Notes: generated by a model not told the origin, from the letters alone. Counted from the stretch's first letter, positions 17,860 to 27,891 are shown. The stretch is 64,000 nucleotides of DNA from Flavobacterium sp. H122 (GCF_004959765.1 NZ_SJZD01000001.1:434001-498000), one strand, 5' to 3'. Numbers and translations: made by a program.

Positions 17860-19131
17860 ATGACTGTAGACTTACTACTAGGATTACAATGGGGAGATGA
17901 AGGCAAAGGAAAAATTGTCGATGTATTAACCTCTAAATACGACATTATTGCACGTTTTCAAGGTGGCCCAAATGCAGGACACACATTAGAATTTGACGGA
18001 ATTAAGCACGTACTTCGTACAATTCCTTCAGGTATTTTTCACAAAAATTCGATTAATATTATTGGTAACGGGGTAGTTATTGATCCTGTGGTTTTCCAAA
18101 AAGAAATTGAAGGTCTTGAAAAATTCAACATGGATATCAAGTCAAAACTTTTAATTTCCCGCAAAGCACACCTTATCCTTCCTACACACCGTTTACTTGA
18201 TGCAGCTTCTGAAACCGCTAAGGGTAAAGCTAAAATTGGTTCTACTTTAAAAGGAATCGGACCAACTTACATGGACAAAACAGGCCGTAACGGACTTCGT
18301 GTTGGAGATATTGAATTAGCTGATTTTGAAGAAAAATACCGTTCTCTTGCAAACAAGCATGAAGAGATGATCAAATTCTATGATGTTTCAATTCAGTACA
18401 ATCTTCCCGAAATGGAAAAAGAGTTTTTTGAAGCCGTAGAAAATTTAAAGAAATTAACGTTCATCGACAGCGAGGAATATTTGGCACAAGCACAAAAAAA
18501 CGGAAAAACTATTCTTTGTGAAGGTGCTCAGGGATCATTATTAGATGTTGATTTTGGTACATATCCTTTTGTTACTTCATCTAATACTACTGCAGCCGGT
18601 GCTTGTACAGGTTTAGGTATTGCTCCAAATAAAATCAAAGATGTATACGGTATCTTCAAGGCTTATACTACCCGTGTAGGTTCAGGGCCGTTCCCAACTG
18701 AAGATTTTGGAACAGACGGTGACACTATGGCTAAAGTGGGTAACGAATTTGGTTCAGTTACAGGCCGTCAGCGCCGTTGTGGTTGGTTGGATTTAGTTGC
18801 TTTAAAATATGCGATCCAAATTAACGGTGTTTCTCAGTTAATGATGATGAAAGGGGATGTTCTTTCTGGATTTGATACTTTAAAAGTATGCACGGCATAT
18901 AATTATAAAGGAGAAGAAATCAAACACCTGCCCTTTTCTATTGAAGAAGAAAACGTAACTCCGGTTTATACAGAATTCAAAGGCTGGAAAGCTGATTTGA
19001 CAGGAATGGGTTCTTATGACGAACTTCCAACTGAATTAAAAGAATATATTTCATTTATTGAAAAAGAAGTTGAAGTTCCTATTACGATTGTATCAGTAGG
19101 CCCTGACAGAAAACAAACCATCATGAAATAA
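17860..19131 (+). CDS. purA: Adenylosuccinate synthetase
   Basis: Joins IMP and aspartate, driven by GTP hydrolysis, to form adenylosuccinate, the first committed step to AMP. The 423 residues are normal length. LGLQWGDEGKGK (8-19) is the P-loop-like GTP site with the catalytic aspartate, FQGGPNAGHT holds the catalytic histidine, GSTLKGIGPTYMDKTGRNG and TGRQRRCGWLD are IMP-binding. Preceded by a short, unusually G+C-rich spacer after the Fur-family gene and followed by a clear terminator hairpin at 19135-19156. Confidence 0.98.
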   Translation: MTVDLLLGLQWGDEGKGKIVDVLTSKYDIIARFQGGPNAGHTLEFDGIKHVLRTIPSGIFHKNSINIIGNGVVIDPVVFQKEIEGLEKFNMDIKSKLLISRKAHLILPTHRLLDAASETAKGKAKIGSTLKGIGPTYMDKTGRNGLRVGDIELADFEEKYRSLANKHEEMIKFYDVSIQYNLPEMEKEFFEAVENLKKLTFIDSEEYLAQAQKNGKTILCEGAQGSLLDVDFGTYPFVTSSNTTAAGACTGLGIAPNKIKDVYGIFKAYTTRVGSGPFPTEDFGTDGDTMAKVGNEFGSVTGRQRRCGWLDLVALKYAIQINGVSQLMMMKGDVLSGFDTLKVCTAYNYKGEEIKHLPFSIEEENVTPVYTEFKGWKADLTGMGSYDELPTELKEYISFIEKEVEVPITIVSVGPDRKQTIMK

Positions 19132-19134
19132 GTA

Positions 19135-19156
19135 AATGCCCCGCTCTAGGGGCATT
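19135..19156 (+). terminator. Rho-independent terminator after purA
   Basis: AATGCCCC pairs with GGGGCATT across a six-base loop, followed by TTAATTTTA. It sits four bases after the purA stop and before the -7 element of the next gene, separating the two transcription units. Confidence 0.8.
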
Positions 19157-19169
19157 TTAATTTTATGCC

Positions 19170-19177
19170 TATATTTG
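19170..19177 (+). promoter_or_regulatory. -7 promoter element for the ClC gene
   Basis: TATATTTG fits TAnnTTTG. It falls inside the longest open frame that begins at 19165 and 24 bases before the ATG at 19201, so the later start is preferred. Confidence 0.6.
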
Positions 19178-19200
19178 GGACTTCAATTATACAATTAAAA

Positions 19201-21018
19201 ATGCCAAGGCGAATTTCTGCAAACATTCAACTTTTTATTAGAAAAATTTTCAGCAAACTGGAAATCTTTTTTCATTTAGCTAAAAATGTACTATCAGAAA
19301 GGAACTTCATATACTTATCATGTGTCGCTGTTGCAATTTCATGTGCTTTTGCAGTAATCTTTCTTAAAACATTTGCACACAGTGTATTTGTTTGGGCTAA
19401 TTATGTCAACAAATACTTAAAACTGCCTTATTCCAATAGTATATTGCCCATTGTAGGTATTTTATTAACTGTTTTTGTCATTAAAAGATTTTTGGGTGGA
19501 AACATAGAAAAAGGAAGTGCCCGGATACTGCACTCAATTGCCAGAAAAGGAGGAATTATTCCCAGAAAGCAAATGTATGCACAAATCATAACCAGCTCAT
19601 TAACCGTTGGTCTTGGAGGTTCTGCAGGATTGGAAAGCCCAATTGTTATAACCGGTGCCGCATTTGGTTCCAATTATGCTCAAAACTATTTACTTTCTAA
19701 AAAAAACAGAATTCTATTGCTTGCCTGCGGTGTAGCTGCTGGAATTGGCGCTGCTTTCAACGCTCCAATTGCAGGAGTTTTGTTTGCCATAGAAGTTATA
19801 TTGGCAGACATATCAATTTCTGCTTTTATTCCCATCATGATTTCCGCAGCCACGGGTGCGTTGGTTTCAAAAATAATGCTAAGCGGCGATGTAATTTTAA
19901 GTTTCGAACAAGAACAGTCTTTTGATTTCAGAAATACGCCTTTTTATATTCTTTTAGGGATATTAGCCGGTTTCATTTCTATTTACCATGCCAGAACTTT
20001 CAGAAAAGCAGAACATTACATCAGTCATTTATCGCAAAGAGTGTATGTTAAAGCGATAATCGGTGCTTTATTTTTAGCGGTATTAATATTCTTTTTTCCG
20101 ACACTTTTTGGTGAAGGTTATGAGAGCATTAAAACGTTATCTACCGCACACCCGGAAGCTCTGCTTGAAAACACACTTTTAGAAAATTTCAAAAACGAAA
20201 AATGGGTTTTACTTCTATTTGTAGGTGTTATCGTTTTTATTAAATCCATTGCTACAGGAATTACGCTGGGAAGTGGTGGTAATGGTGGTAACTTTGCCCC
20301 TTCTCTTTTTGTAGGTTCATATTTAGGTTTTTTTGTTGCAAAAACATCTAATTTAATAGGATTGACATCTAACTTACCAGTAACTAATTTTACCATAGTA
20401 GGTATGGCAGGAATTTTAAGTGGCTTATTCCATGCGCCATTAACTGCAATATTTTTAATTGGTGAGATTACCGGAGGTTATGACCTTATGATTCCGTTAA
20501 TGATAGTTTCTTCAATCAGTTTTGCTATTTCCAAGCGTTTTGAAGAACATTCTATGGATGTAAAAGCGTTGGCTCATTCCGGTGATGTTTTTACAAGTGA
20601 CAAGGATAAAAACATTTTACAAAGTATTGATGTATTAAAGTTAATCGATACCAATGTTGAAACTCTGGATAAAGAAGATTCATTGGATAAATTAGTTGTC
20701 GTCTTATCTGAAAAGAAACAGCAGATTTTTCCTGTTTTGGATGATAAAAAATTAATAGGAATTGTAGATTTTGATGATATCCGAAGTGTTATTTTCAATA
20801 CTTTTCAAGTGAAACATACTAAAATAGAAGAAATCATGAAACCGGTTTCTTTTACAATATATTTTGAAGACGATATTGAAAATATCATGAATCAGTTTGA
20901 AACAGCAAACAGTCCAACACTGCCTGTTATAAAAAATAAAAAATTTTACGGATTGCTGTCCAAAAATGAAATACTGGAAAACTACCGCTCCATATTTAAA
21001 AACTTAGTAATCGACTGA
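19201..21018 (+). CDS. ClC-family chloride channel/antiporter with CBS pair
   Basis: A 605-residue polytopic protein that moves chloride, probably in exchange for protons. ClC signatures: GGSAGLESPIV near residue 140 (the gating glutamate lies in GLESP, where G-K-E-G-P is usual), GIGAAFNAPIAGVLFAIE, and GSGGNGGNFAPSLFVG. The glutamate suggests a transporter-type gate. The cytoplasmic C-terminus after about residue 465 holds two CBS domains, likely nucleotide-sensing. Start chosen at MPRRISANIQ (19201) because a promoter element lies between this codon and the earlier ATG at 19165. Confidence 0.94.
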   Translation: MPRRISANIQLFIRKIFSKLEIFFHLAKNVLSERNFIYLSCVAVAISCAFAVIFLKTFAHSVFVWANYVNKYLKLPYSNSILPIVGILLTVFVIKRFLGGNIEKGSARILHSIARKGGIIPRKQMYAQIITSSLTVGLGGSAGLESPIVITGAAFGSNYAQNYLLSKKNRILLLACGVAAGIGAAFNAPIAGVLFAIEVILADISISAFIPIMISAATGALVSKIMLSGDVILSFEQEQSFDFRNTPFYILLGILAGFISIYHARTFRKAEHYISHLSQRVYVKAIIGALFLAVLIFFFPTLFGEGYESIKTLSTAHPEALLENTLLENFKNEKWVLLLFVGVIVFIKSIATGITLGSGGNGGNFAPSLFVGSYLGFFVAKTSNLIGLTSNLPVTNFTIVGMAGILSGLFHAPLTAIFLIGEITGGYDLMIPLMIVSSISFAISKRFEEHSMDVKALAHSGDVFTSDKDKNILQSIDVLKLIDTNVETLDKEDSLDKLVVVLSEKKQQIFPVLDDKKLIGIVDFDDIRSVIFNTFQVKHTKIEEIMKPVSFTIYFEDDIENIMNQFETANSPTLPVIKNKKFYGLLSKNEILENYRSIFKNLVID

Positions 21019-21062
21019 TGATAAATAATTCTTAAAAAGATGTTTTAAAAAACACTTTTAGT

Positions 21063-21070
21063 TAATTTTG
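21063..21070 (+). promoter_or_regulatory. -7 promoter element for the OstA-like gene
   Basis: TAATTTTG fits TAnnTTTG and ends 17 bases before the TTG start codon at 21088. Confidence 0.55.
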
Positions 21071-21087
21071 ACAAAAAAACAAATCCA

Positions 21088-22785
21088 TTGAATACTAAAT
21101 ATTTCAAAATACTTTCATTCCTTTTATTGTTCAGCCAAAGTATGATCTGGGCACAAATCACCAAGCCTGATACAACTTTGCCGGTAAAAGGCAGCAAGCA
21201 GATAACCATAGAGAACTCTGATTTCATGGACATCTCGGAAACAGAAATACCCGGAGCAATTGTACTTACAGGAAATGTCCGTATCATACATCAGGGCGTA
21301 CGGATGTCGTGTAATAAAGCCTACCATTTTACGAAACAGAATTATGTAAAAGCTTTTGGGAATGTTAATCTGGTTCAGGGTGACACACTAACCATGAGCA
21401 GTAAATATGCCGAATACAACGGTAATACAAAATTTGCTTTTGCCACAGGTAATGTTGTCATGACCGATCCAAAAATGACTGTAACAACAGATACAATCAA
21501 TTTTGACAGAAATAGTCAGGAGGCCTATTATAATACTTATGGAACTATCCGTGATGCCGAAAACACATTAACCAGTAAGTCTGGTCGTTACCATCTTAAT
21601 GAAAAGAAATTTGAGTTTAAAACTGCGGTAACAGTTAATAATCCAACACATACCATCAGAACCAATCATTTGGATTATTATACGAATTCGGGGCATGCTT
21701 ATGTTTTCGGACCTTCAACAATTGCCTCAGCAAACAATACCATTTACACCACTAAAGGTTTTTACGACACAAAAAAAGATGAAGGAAAGCTCCAAAAAGG
21801 CTCTAAAATTAAATACCGGGATAGAATCATTGAAGGTGAGGATTTATACTATGACCGAAAAAAAGATTATGCCCGCGCCCGTAATAACGTAAAAGTAACT
21901 GATACCATCAATAAAATGGTCGTTCGTGGCCATTATGCAGAAGTTTTCAAACAAAAAGACTCGATGTTTATCACTAAAAAAGCGTTGGTTTCCGGATTGT
22001 TTGAAAAAGACTCAGTATGGTTTCATGCTAAAAAAATAGTGGTAACAGGCAAACCTAAAAACCGTGTAATCCGAGGGTATAACAACGCCCGTTTCTTTAA
22101 GAAAGACATGAGCGGTAAATGTGATTCTATCCATTGGAACCAGAAAAAAGGATTAACCCAAATGATTGGCTCTCCAATTTTTTGGAATGGAAAAAGACAG
22201 CTTACAGGCGATTTGATGCATTTGGTTTCTGATACAATCACGCAAAAAGTAGATTCTTTAAAAGTGTTGAATAATGCCTTTATCATTTCTAAAGACACTA
22301 TTGGTGACGGATTCAACCAAGTCAAAGGAGTAAATCTTTATGGAAAATTTAAAGACAACAAGCTCAAAGAAGTAGATGTAATCAAAAATACCGAGGTTAT
22401 TTTTTATATGCGGAATGACAAACAGGAGCTCATTGGCATAAATAAAAATGTAAGCAGTAAAATAAACATGATGCTTGGTGAAGGCAACGAAATAGAAAGT
22501 GTAACTTTTTTCACTAAACCAGAAGGTGATATTTACCCTGAAAACGAACTTCCTGAAAATGCCAGAAAACTGCGCGGATTCAATTGGCGCGAAGACGAAC
22601 AAATCTTAAAACTGGAAGATATTTTCCCTAAAGAAGAACTCGAACTCGATGCCAAGGCAAAAGCCGAAGTCAAGAAAAAGGATGCCGAGCCTGACGTTCC
22701 TATGGAACCAAGCAAAGAAACATTGGAATACGAAAAACCAAAAAAAGTACAAAGTACGAAACCAAAGGTTAAAAAGAAAAAATAG
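21088..22785 (+). CDS. OstA/LptA-domain envelope protein
   Basis: A 565-residue exported protein with a signal peptide (cleavage about residue 22, IWAQ). It contains repeated OstA-type beta-jellyroll units: GAIVLTGNVRIIHQGVRMSC, GNVNLVQGDTLTMSSKYAEY, FATGNVVMTDPKMTVTTDTI. This is the fold of LptA and the LptD N-terminus, which carry LPS across the periplasm. In Bacteroidota such long OstA proteins are likely lipid-A/LPS-transport partners; that role is inference. The last 60 residues are lysine- and glutamate-rich. Start codon is TTG, supported by the -7 element at 21063 and the immediate signal peptide. Confidence 0.85.
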   Translation: MNTKYFKILSFLLLFSQSMIWAQITKPDTTLPVKGSKQITIENSDFMDISETEIPGAIVLTGNVRIIHQGVRMSCNKAYHFTKQNYVKAFGNVNLVQGDTLTMSSKYAEYNGNTKFAFATGNVVMTDPKMTVTTDTINFDRNSQEAYYNTYGTIRDAENTLTSKSGRYHLNEKKFEFKTAVTVNNPTHTIRTNHLDYYTNSGHAYVFGPSTIASANNTIYTTKGFYDTKKDEGKLQKGSKIKYRDRIIEGEDLYYDRKKDYARARNNVKVTDTINKMVVRGHYAEVFKQKDSMFITKKALVSGLFEKDSVWFHAKKIVVTGKPKNRVIRGYNNARFFKKDMSGKCDSIHWNQKKGLTQMIGSPIFWNGKRQLTGDLMHLVSDTITQKVDSLKVLNNAFIISKDTIGDGFNQVKGVNLYGKFKDNKLKEVDVIKNTEVIFYMRNDKQELIGINKNVSSKINMMLGEGNEIESVTFFTKPEGDIYPENELPENARKLRGFNWREDEQILKLEDIFPKEELELDAKAKAEVKKKDAEPDVPMEPSKETLEYEKPKKVQSTKPKVKKKK

Positions 22786-22878
22786 TGTTCAGTGACAGTA
22801 TTCAGTCTCAGTTAACACAGACTTATCTTTTCGACGAAGGAGAAACGAAAAATCGGCGCAGCAAAATCTGTTAATTAA

Positions 22879-23490
22879 ATGAATAAAATAATCTTAATAT
22901 TTTTCTTAACATTTCAGACTTTTTGTTTTGGACAAGATGAATATACTGCCACACTAATTTTCTACGATAACACTGTTTTCGAGGGTATTGGAAAAATTAA
23001 AAAAAATAAAATATTTTTCAAAATAGATAAAGCAGATGAATTTTCAGTTTGGAATCACGATACGATTAAAGGAATAATTATCCATGATGGTGAATATTCT
23101 GAAAAACATGAATACATCAAACCGGATAAATATTCAGAACCCGTTTTATTGTTATTAATAGATGAAGGCTTTGTTAATTTATATAGAAAAATTAATTCAG
23201 GATTAGATTTAAAATATATTGAAAACAAATCAATATTTGGCTATAAAGACGAAAATTCAAAAACTGTAGTACCTTATATAAATAAAAGCATAGGTGAAAC
23301 TTATTATGTAAAAAAACAAAATGAAGATATAGCTACTGATATAACTTTTAGTTTTAAAAGTCGTTCACTTAAGTATTTTTCAGATTGTGAAATTGTTATA
23401 AAAAAAATAAAAGATAAAACTTTTACAAAAGAAAAAATAATCGAATTAGTTAATTATTACAATAATTATTGTGATGGAGAAGAAAATTAA
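22879..23490 (+). CDS. Secreted protein of unknown function
   Basis: A 203-residue protein with an N-terminal signal peptide (MNKIILIFFLTFQTFCFGQ, cleavage near residue 18). The mature part starts DEYTATLIFYDNTVFEGIG and is rich in lysine, isoleucine and tyrosine, predicted mostly beta strand from its alternating pattern. I do not recognise a family. It precedes the aminotransferase gene by one base if that gene starts at 23492, but its codon use is more A+T-rich than the neighbours, so it may be a later insertion. Confidence 0.72.
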   Translation: MNKIILIFFLTFQTFCFGQDEYTATLIFYDNTVFEGIGKIKKNKIFFKIDKADEFSVWNHDTIKGIIIHDGEYSEKHEYIKPDKYSEPVLLLLIDEGFVNLYRKINSGLDLKYIENKSIFGYKDENSKTVVPYINKSIGETYYVKKQNEDIATDITFSFKSRSLKYFSDCEIVIKKIKDKTFTKEKIIELVNYYNNYCDGEEN

Positions 23491-23491
23491 C

Positions 23492-24679
23492 ATGCTCAAA
23501 GACTTTTACAAATACCAGGCACAAACTTCCCCTCATCCCTTAGGAATGGAAGTTTCTCATGCTGTGGGCACATACATATACGACACAAAAGGTAAAAAAT
23601 ATTTGGATTTTGTAGCAGGGGTTTCTGCTTGTACACTTGGACATCAACATCCAAGAATAAAACAGGCCATGATAGACCAAATGGACAAATATGCTCACGT
23701 AATGGTGTATGGCGAATATGCACAGGATCCTGCTGTAGCGTTTTGTAAATTATTGGCAGAACACATGCCTCCGCAGCTTAACAAAACCTATTTGGTTAAT
23801 TCAGGCACTGAAGCTACTGAAGGTGCTTTAAAATTAGCCCGAAGGGTTACAGGCCGCAGTCAGCTGATTTCTTGTTTCAATGCGTATCATGGCAACACTA
23901 TGGGATCGATGAGTGTAATGGGATTTGAGGAACGTAAACAAGCTTTCCGACCATTAATTCCGGATGTTGATTTCATCACTTTCAACAATGAGGAGGATTT
24001 ACTTAAAATAACAAATAAAACCGCAGGAATTATTCTTGAAACCATTCAAGGCGGTGCCGGTTTTATCCAACCGCATAACGGCTTTTTGAAAAAAGTCCGT
24101 CAGCGTTGTGATGAAGTAGGTGCCATGATGATTTTAGACGAAATCCAGCCCGGTTTTGGCCGTACCGGTAAATTGTTTGGGTTTATGAATTATGATATCG
24201 CTCCGGATATTGTAGTTATGGGTAAAGGTATGGGAGGTGGCATGCCTGTAGGTGCTTTTACAGCCAATGAAAAACATATGGATCTGTTAAGCCATAACCC
24301 CAAATTAGGCCATATTACCACCTTTGGCGGGCATCCGGTTATTGCCGCTGCAAGTTTAGCCACTTTAAAAGAATTGGTTGAGACTGATTTGATGCCGCAA
24401 TGCTTGGAAAAAGAGCAATTATTTCGTAAATTGTTGGTGCACCCTTTAATTAAGGAAGTCCGTGGTGAAGGATTAATGCTCGCTGCCATGACAGAAAGTC
24501 CTGAAATAACAAATCAGGTCATTTTTAAATGTCAGGACAAAGGTCTGATTTTATTCTGGTTATTGTTTGAAGGCAACGCTATCCGCATCACTCCTCCTCT
24601 GACGATTTCAAAAGAAGAAATTGAAGAAGGATGTGGCATTATTATTGAAGTTATGAATGAGGTAATGAATACTATTTAA
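23492..24679 (+). CDS. Class III (omega) aminotransferase, acetylornithine/4-aminobutyrate type
   Basis: PLP-dependent fold-type I enzyme of 395 residues. LVNSGTEATEGALKLARRVT binds the cofactor phosphate, MMILDEIQPGFGRTGKLF contains the aspartate that contacts the pyridine nitrogen, and VVMGKGMGGGMPVGAF holds the Schiff-base lysine. THFGGHP near residue 270 (TTFGGHP here) is typical of the class. The substrate could be acetylornithine, GABA or another omega-amino acid; sequence alone does not settle it. Start taken at MLKDFYKYQAQTSPHPLG, which avoids overlap with the previous gene; a GTG at 23471 is also possible. Confidence 0.9.
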   Translation: MLKDFYKYQAQTSPHPLGMEVSHAVGTYIYDTKGKKYLDFVAGVSACTLGHQHPRIKQAMIDQMDKYAHVMVYGEYAQDPAVAFCKLLAEHMPPQLNKTYLVNSGTEATEGALKLARRVTGRSQLISCFNAYHGNTMGSMSVMGFEERKQAFRPLIPDVDFITFNNEEDLLKITNKTAGIILETIQGGAGFIQPHNGFLKKVRQRCDEVGAMMILDEIQPGFGRTGKLFGFMNYDIAPDIVVMGKGMGGGMPVGAFTANEKHMDLLSHNPKLGHITTFGGHPVIAAASLATLKELVETDLMPQCLEKEQLFRKLLVHPLIKEVRGEGLMLAAMTESPEITNQVIFKCQDKGLILFWLLFEGNAIRITPPLTISKEEIEEGCGIIIEVMNEVMNTI

Positions 24680-24817
24680 TGTACGTTGTCTGAAGCACCC
24701 AAAGACAGTATCATTGCAGTATCAGAACTGTTAATTAAATTGTTTACAACAATTCGGTTAAGCACCCAATAACAAATCAAAGCTTTACTAATTTTAGTAA
24801 GGATAATTTTAAAAACA

Positions 24818-26221
24818 ATGAGTATGCACTTGAGTCACGATGAAGAAGATTACAATTTATCCTTATCTAAGTTTGAATCAATGCTTAAGACAAACAAAGT
24901 ATTGTTTTTTGATTCAGAAGAATTTGAGGATATCATACTCCATTATATGGACGTTGGGAAGCCCGGTTTAGCAAAAAAAGCTTTAAAACTTGCACTGGAA
25001 CAACATCCTAAATCTACAGGTTTAAAACTGGTTCAGGTAGAAATGCTGATTTTTGAAGACAAACTTGATCAGGCAGAAAAATTATTGAATGATTTGTATG
25101 CAATAGAACCTACCAACGAAGAAATTTTTATCCAGCAAGCCAATATATATTCCAAAAGAGACAATCATAAAAAAGCAGTAGAATGTTTAAAAACTGCTTT
25201 AAAATACACTGATGACTATGCTGATGTTCATAACCTTCTGGGCATGGAATATCTTTTTATGGATGAACTTGAGCTGGCAAAAGAACACTTCATCAAATGC
25301 CTTGAAGAAGAACCCGAAGAACAATCAGGTTTATACAATGTAGTATATTGTTTTGAATTTTTAGAGCAGTATGATGAAGCAATAGCATTTTTAACCAAGT
25401 ACATCGATATCAACCCATACAGTGAAATAGCCTGGCACCAATTAGGACGCTTAAACTATAGTATCAAACGATATGAAGAAGCTTATACCGCTTTTGATTA
25501 TGCGACCGTAATTGATGATCAGTTTATGGGGGCATTTATGGAAAAAGCCAAATCTCTTGAGCGTTTAGGCCGTTATGAAGAAGCTATTTACAATTATCAG
25601 GAAACCATCAATTTAGAAGACCCTACATCGTATGCCTTACTTCGTATTGGTAAATGTTATGAAAAGTTAGGCAACCATATAGAAGCATTAAAATATTATA
25701 ATAAAACAGTACATGAAGATCCTCTTTTAGACAAAGGCTGGATTGCAATTACTGATTATTACGTGCGTCAGAAAAACTTTCAAAAAGCTTTATACTTTGT
25801 CAACAAAGCAATTGCAATTGACGGCGATAACCAGATGTACTGGAAACGCTATGCAGCGATAAACAAAGAATTGGAACAATTTGAAGAAGCTGAATACGGC
25901 TACCGTAAATCAATAGAACTGGGAGATGAAGAATTAGACACGTATTTATTTTGGGCAGATGCACAACAGTTTATAGGTGAATACGATGCCGCTATTGAAA
26001 CATTATTACATGCTTCAGAAGTATTTCCGGATCAATTTGAAATCGAGTACCGTCTTGCCGGCCTCTATTTTACCGAAAAAGAAAACGAAAAAGGTTCTTT
26101 CCACTTAAGCAATGCATTACGCCACAGCTTTAAAAACAAAATTATTCTGAAAGAACAATTTCCTGATGTCTGGGAAATGAAAGAGGTTCAGGAAATTATT
26201 CAGAAATATAAAAATGACTAA
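24818..26221 (+). CDS. Tetratricopeptide-repeat protein
   Basis: A 467-residue protein made almost entirely of TPR-like helical pairs, roughly eleven units (for example NEEIFIQQANIYSKRDNHKK, EIAWHQLGRLNYSIKRYEEA, SYALLRIGKCYEKLGNHIEA). There is no signal peptide, so it is cytoplasmic, and it probably acts as a protein-binding scaffold. The gene is followed, with eight bases of overlap, by a small TonB-like gene, and then aroE. No catalytic motif is seen. Confidence 0.9.
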   Translation: MSMHLSHDEEDYNLSLSKFESMLKTNKVLFFDSEEFEDIILHYMDVGKPGLAKKALKLALEQHPKSTGLKLVQVEMLIFEDKLDQAEKLLNDLYAIEPTNEEIFIQQANIYSKRDNHKKAVECLKTALKYTDDYADVHNLLGMEYLFMDELELAKEHFIKCLEEEPEEQSGLYNVVYCFEFLEQYDEAIAFLTKYIDINPYSEIAWHQLGRLNYSIKRYEEAYTAFDYATVIDDQFMGAFMEKAKSLERLGRYEEAIYNYQETINLEDPTSYALLRIGKCYEKLGNHIEALKYYNKTVHEDPLLDKGWIAITDYYVRQKNFQKALYFVNKAIAIDGDNQMYWKRYAAINKELEQFEEAEYGYRKSIELGDEELDTYLFWADAQQFIGEYDAAIETLLHASEVFPDQFEIEYRLAGLYFTEKENEKGSFHLSNALRHSFKNKIILKEQFPDVWEMKEVQEIIQKYKND

Positions 26222-26693
26222 ACAATTATACATTTTAATTAGTTTCTTATCTTTTTCTTTAGGCTTAGCTCAAAATGAAGACAATCAGGCAAAAGTGACA
26301 TTTGATCTCCCTTCAAACAATTCAAATACTTTTAAACTATCTGAAAATGAGATTTATAATTCTATAAGTTTAGAAAAAGTCGCTGAATATCCTGGAGGTG
26401 TAAAAAAATTTTATAAAGACTTTAATAGCAAATTCCGTTTTCAACAGGAAGTTGATATCGTGGGAAGGGTAATCTTTGAATTCGTAGTTGAACCAGACGG
26501 AACATTAACAGATATTAAAATTATAAAAGGATTAGGCTTCGGAATTGAAAAAGAAGCACTGGAAATATTGAAAAGTCTGGGAAATTGGAATCCGGGCATA
26601 AATTATGGAAAACCAGTCAGATCACGAATGTTATATCCTATCAGGCTAGACCTAAGAATGGAAACAGATTATAATCTTTATTTTCCAAAATAA
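26214..26693 (+). CDS. TonB C-terminal domain protein
   Basis: A 159-residue exported protein: signal peptide to about residue 19 (LGLAQ), then a domain with YPGGVKKFYKDF, GRVIFEFVVEPDGTLTDIKI and ILKSLGNWNPGINYGKPVRS, which is the TonB C-terminal fold. It lacks the long proline-rich spacer and the N-terminal transmembrane anchor needed for energy transduction, so it is a stand-alone periplasmic TonB-CTD protein rather than a full TonB. Overlaps the TPR gene by eight bases, suggesting translational coupling. Confidence 0.85.
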   Translation: MTKQLYILISFLSFSLGLAQNEDNQAKVTFDLPSNNSNTFKLSENEIYNSISLEKVAEYPGGVKKFYKDFNSKFRFQQEVDIVGRVIFEFVVEPDGTLTDIKIIKGLGFGIEKEALEILKSLGNWNPGINYGKPVRSRMLYPIRLDLRMETDYNLYFPK

Positions 26694-26726
26694 TTTGTAA
26701 AACTAAATTAATCTTCAAAATAAAAA

Positions 26727-27464
26727 ATGAAAAAACTAGGATTACTAGGCAGGAATATAGGTTATTCCTTCTCACGAAATTATTTTGGTGATAAGTTTAC
26801 AAAAGAAGGTATAGCCAACGTTTATTCTTATAATAATTTTGACATACCAAACATAAACGAATTTCCTGAAGTGCTGAAAAACAATACAGAACTCATAGGA
26901 ATGAACGTTACTATTCCGTACAAGGAAGAGGTTATTCCGTTTTTAGATGAACTTTCTGAAAACGCATCAGCAATTGGCGCTGTCAATACCATAAAAATAA
27001 CCCCTGAAGGAAAATTAATTGGTCACAATACTGATTATTTCGGATTTATGGAATCGTTAAAGCCACTGCTTAAACCACATCACAAAAAGGCTCTTATTTT
27101 AGGAACCGGAGGCGCTGCAAAAGCGGTCATTTTTGCTTTGGAAAAACTCGGAATTGAACATCAATCGGTTTCCAGAAGCCGTTCGGATCAAACGATTTCC
27201 TATGAAGATTTGGACGAAACTATTTTAAAAGACCATCTGATTATTGTGAATTGCACACCGCTGGGCACTTTTCCCAATATCGAAAACTATCCGAATATTC
27301 CTTATAAGCATCTCACAGACAAGCACATTGCTTATGATTTGATTTACAATCCTGAAAAGACAACATTTTTAACCAAAGCTGAAAGCAATGGAGCTACAAT
27401 TAAAAATGGTTATGACATGCTGGTATTGCAGGCTGAAAAAGCTTGGGAAATCTGGAACGGCTAA
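26727..27464 (+). CDS. aroE: Shikimate dehydrogenase
   Basis: NADPH-dependent reduction of 3-dehydroshikimate to shikimate in aromatic amino-acid synthesis. The 245 residues show the substrate-site serines in GYSFSRNYF, the catalytic lysine in MNVTIPYKEEV (near residue 70), NTDYFGF, and the NADP-binding loop LGTGGAAKAV. The SRSRSDQ stretch after the Rossmann strand fits NADP preference. Short but complete for the Bacteroidota version. It is convergent with the SET-domain gene, one base apart. Confidence 0.95.
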   Translation: MKKLGLLGRNIGYSFSRNYFGDKFTKEGIANVYSYNNFDIPNINEFPEVLKNNTELIGMNVTIPYKEEVIPFLDELSENASAIGAVNTIKITPEGKLIGHNTDYFGFMESLKPLLKPHHKKALILGTGGAAKAVIFALEKLGIEHQSVSRSRSDQTISYEDLDETILKDHLIIVNCTPLGTFPNIENYPNIPYKHLTDKHIAYDLIYNPEKTTFLTKAESNGATIKNGYDMLVLQAEKAWEIWNG

Positions 27465-27465
27465 A

Positions 27466-27891
27466 TTATTTATGTTTCTTCCAATATTTTTGTCCGTAAC
27501 TGCAAAAAATTTCCCCTCCTGCTTTTATTGTAGAAATCGCCTTTAGGCATACATTATCGTTGTCATCCAGCGTAATTTTAGCATTATTTTTAAACGCTGA
27601 TTTACTAAACCCGGAAGCATCATTAGCATATTTAGCAAAGCATTCGGTATGCATGCAATCTAAAACAGCTCCATTCAGCAATATCATAAAATATTTATCC
27701 TCTTCTTTGGCTTCTCTTTTTTTTATTTCAGACTGACTTAAAACTTCACCTTTAAAAACAGCAATAATTTCGTCTTTGTATATTTTTACAGCAGAAAACA
27801 ATCCATTTCCGGAATTTTGAATCTGTGATTCTTGAATATATAAATAGTCGGCTTCAAGTGCTTCAATTGTATTTTTGTCCAGGTTAGGCAT
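27466..27891 (-). CDS. SET-domain protein
   Basis: A 141-residue protein with the SET fold: GNGLFSAVKIYKDEIIAVFKG split as GNGLFSAVKIYKDEIIAVFK near residue 28, KYANDASGFSKSAFKNNAKI in place of the NHS-C-x-PN knot, and KAGGEIFCSYGQKYW near the C-terminus (pseudo-knot tyrosine). SET proteins are SAM-dependent lysine methyltransferases; stand-alone bacterial ones have mostly unknown targets. The substituted NHS motif means activity is uncertain. It is convergent with aroE and divergent from the DUF349 gene. Confidence 0.83.
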   Translation of the reverse strand: MPNLDKNTIEALEADYLYIQESQIQNSGNGLFSAVKIYKDEIIAVFKGEVLSQSEIKKREAKEEDKYFMILLNGAVLDCMHTECFAKYANDASGFSKSAFKNNAKITLDDNDNVCLKAISTIKAGGEIFCSYGQKYWKKHK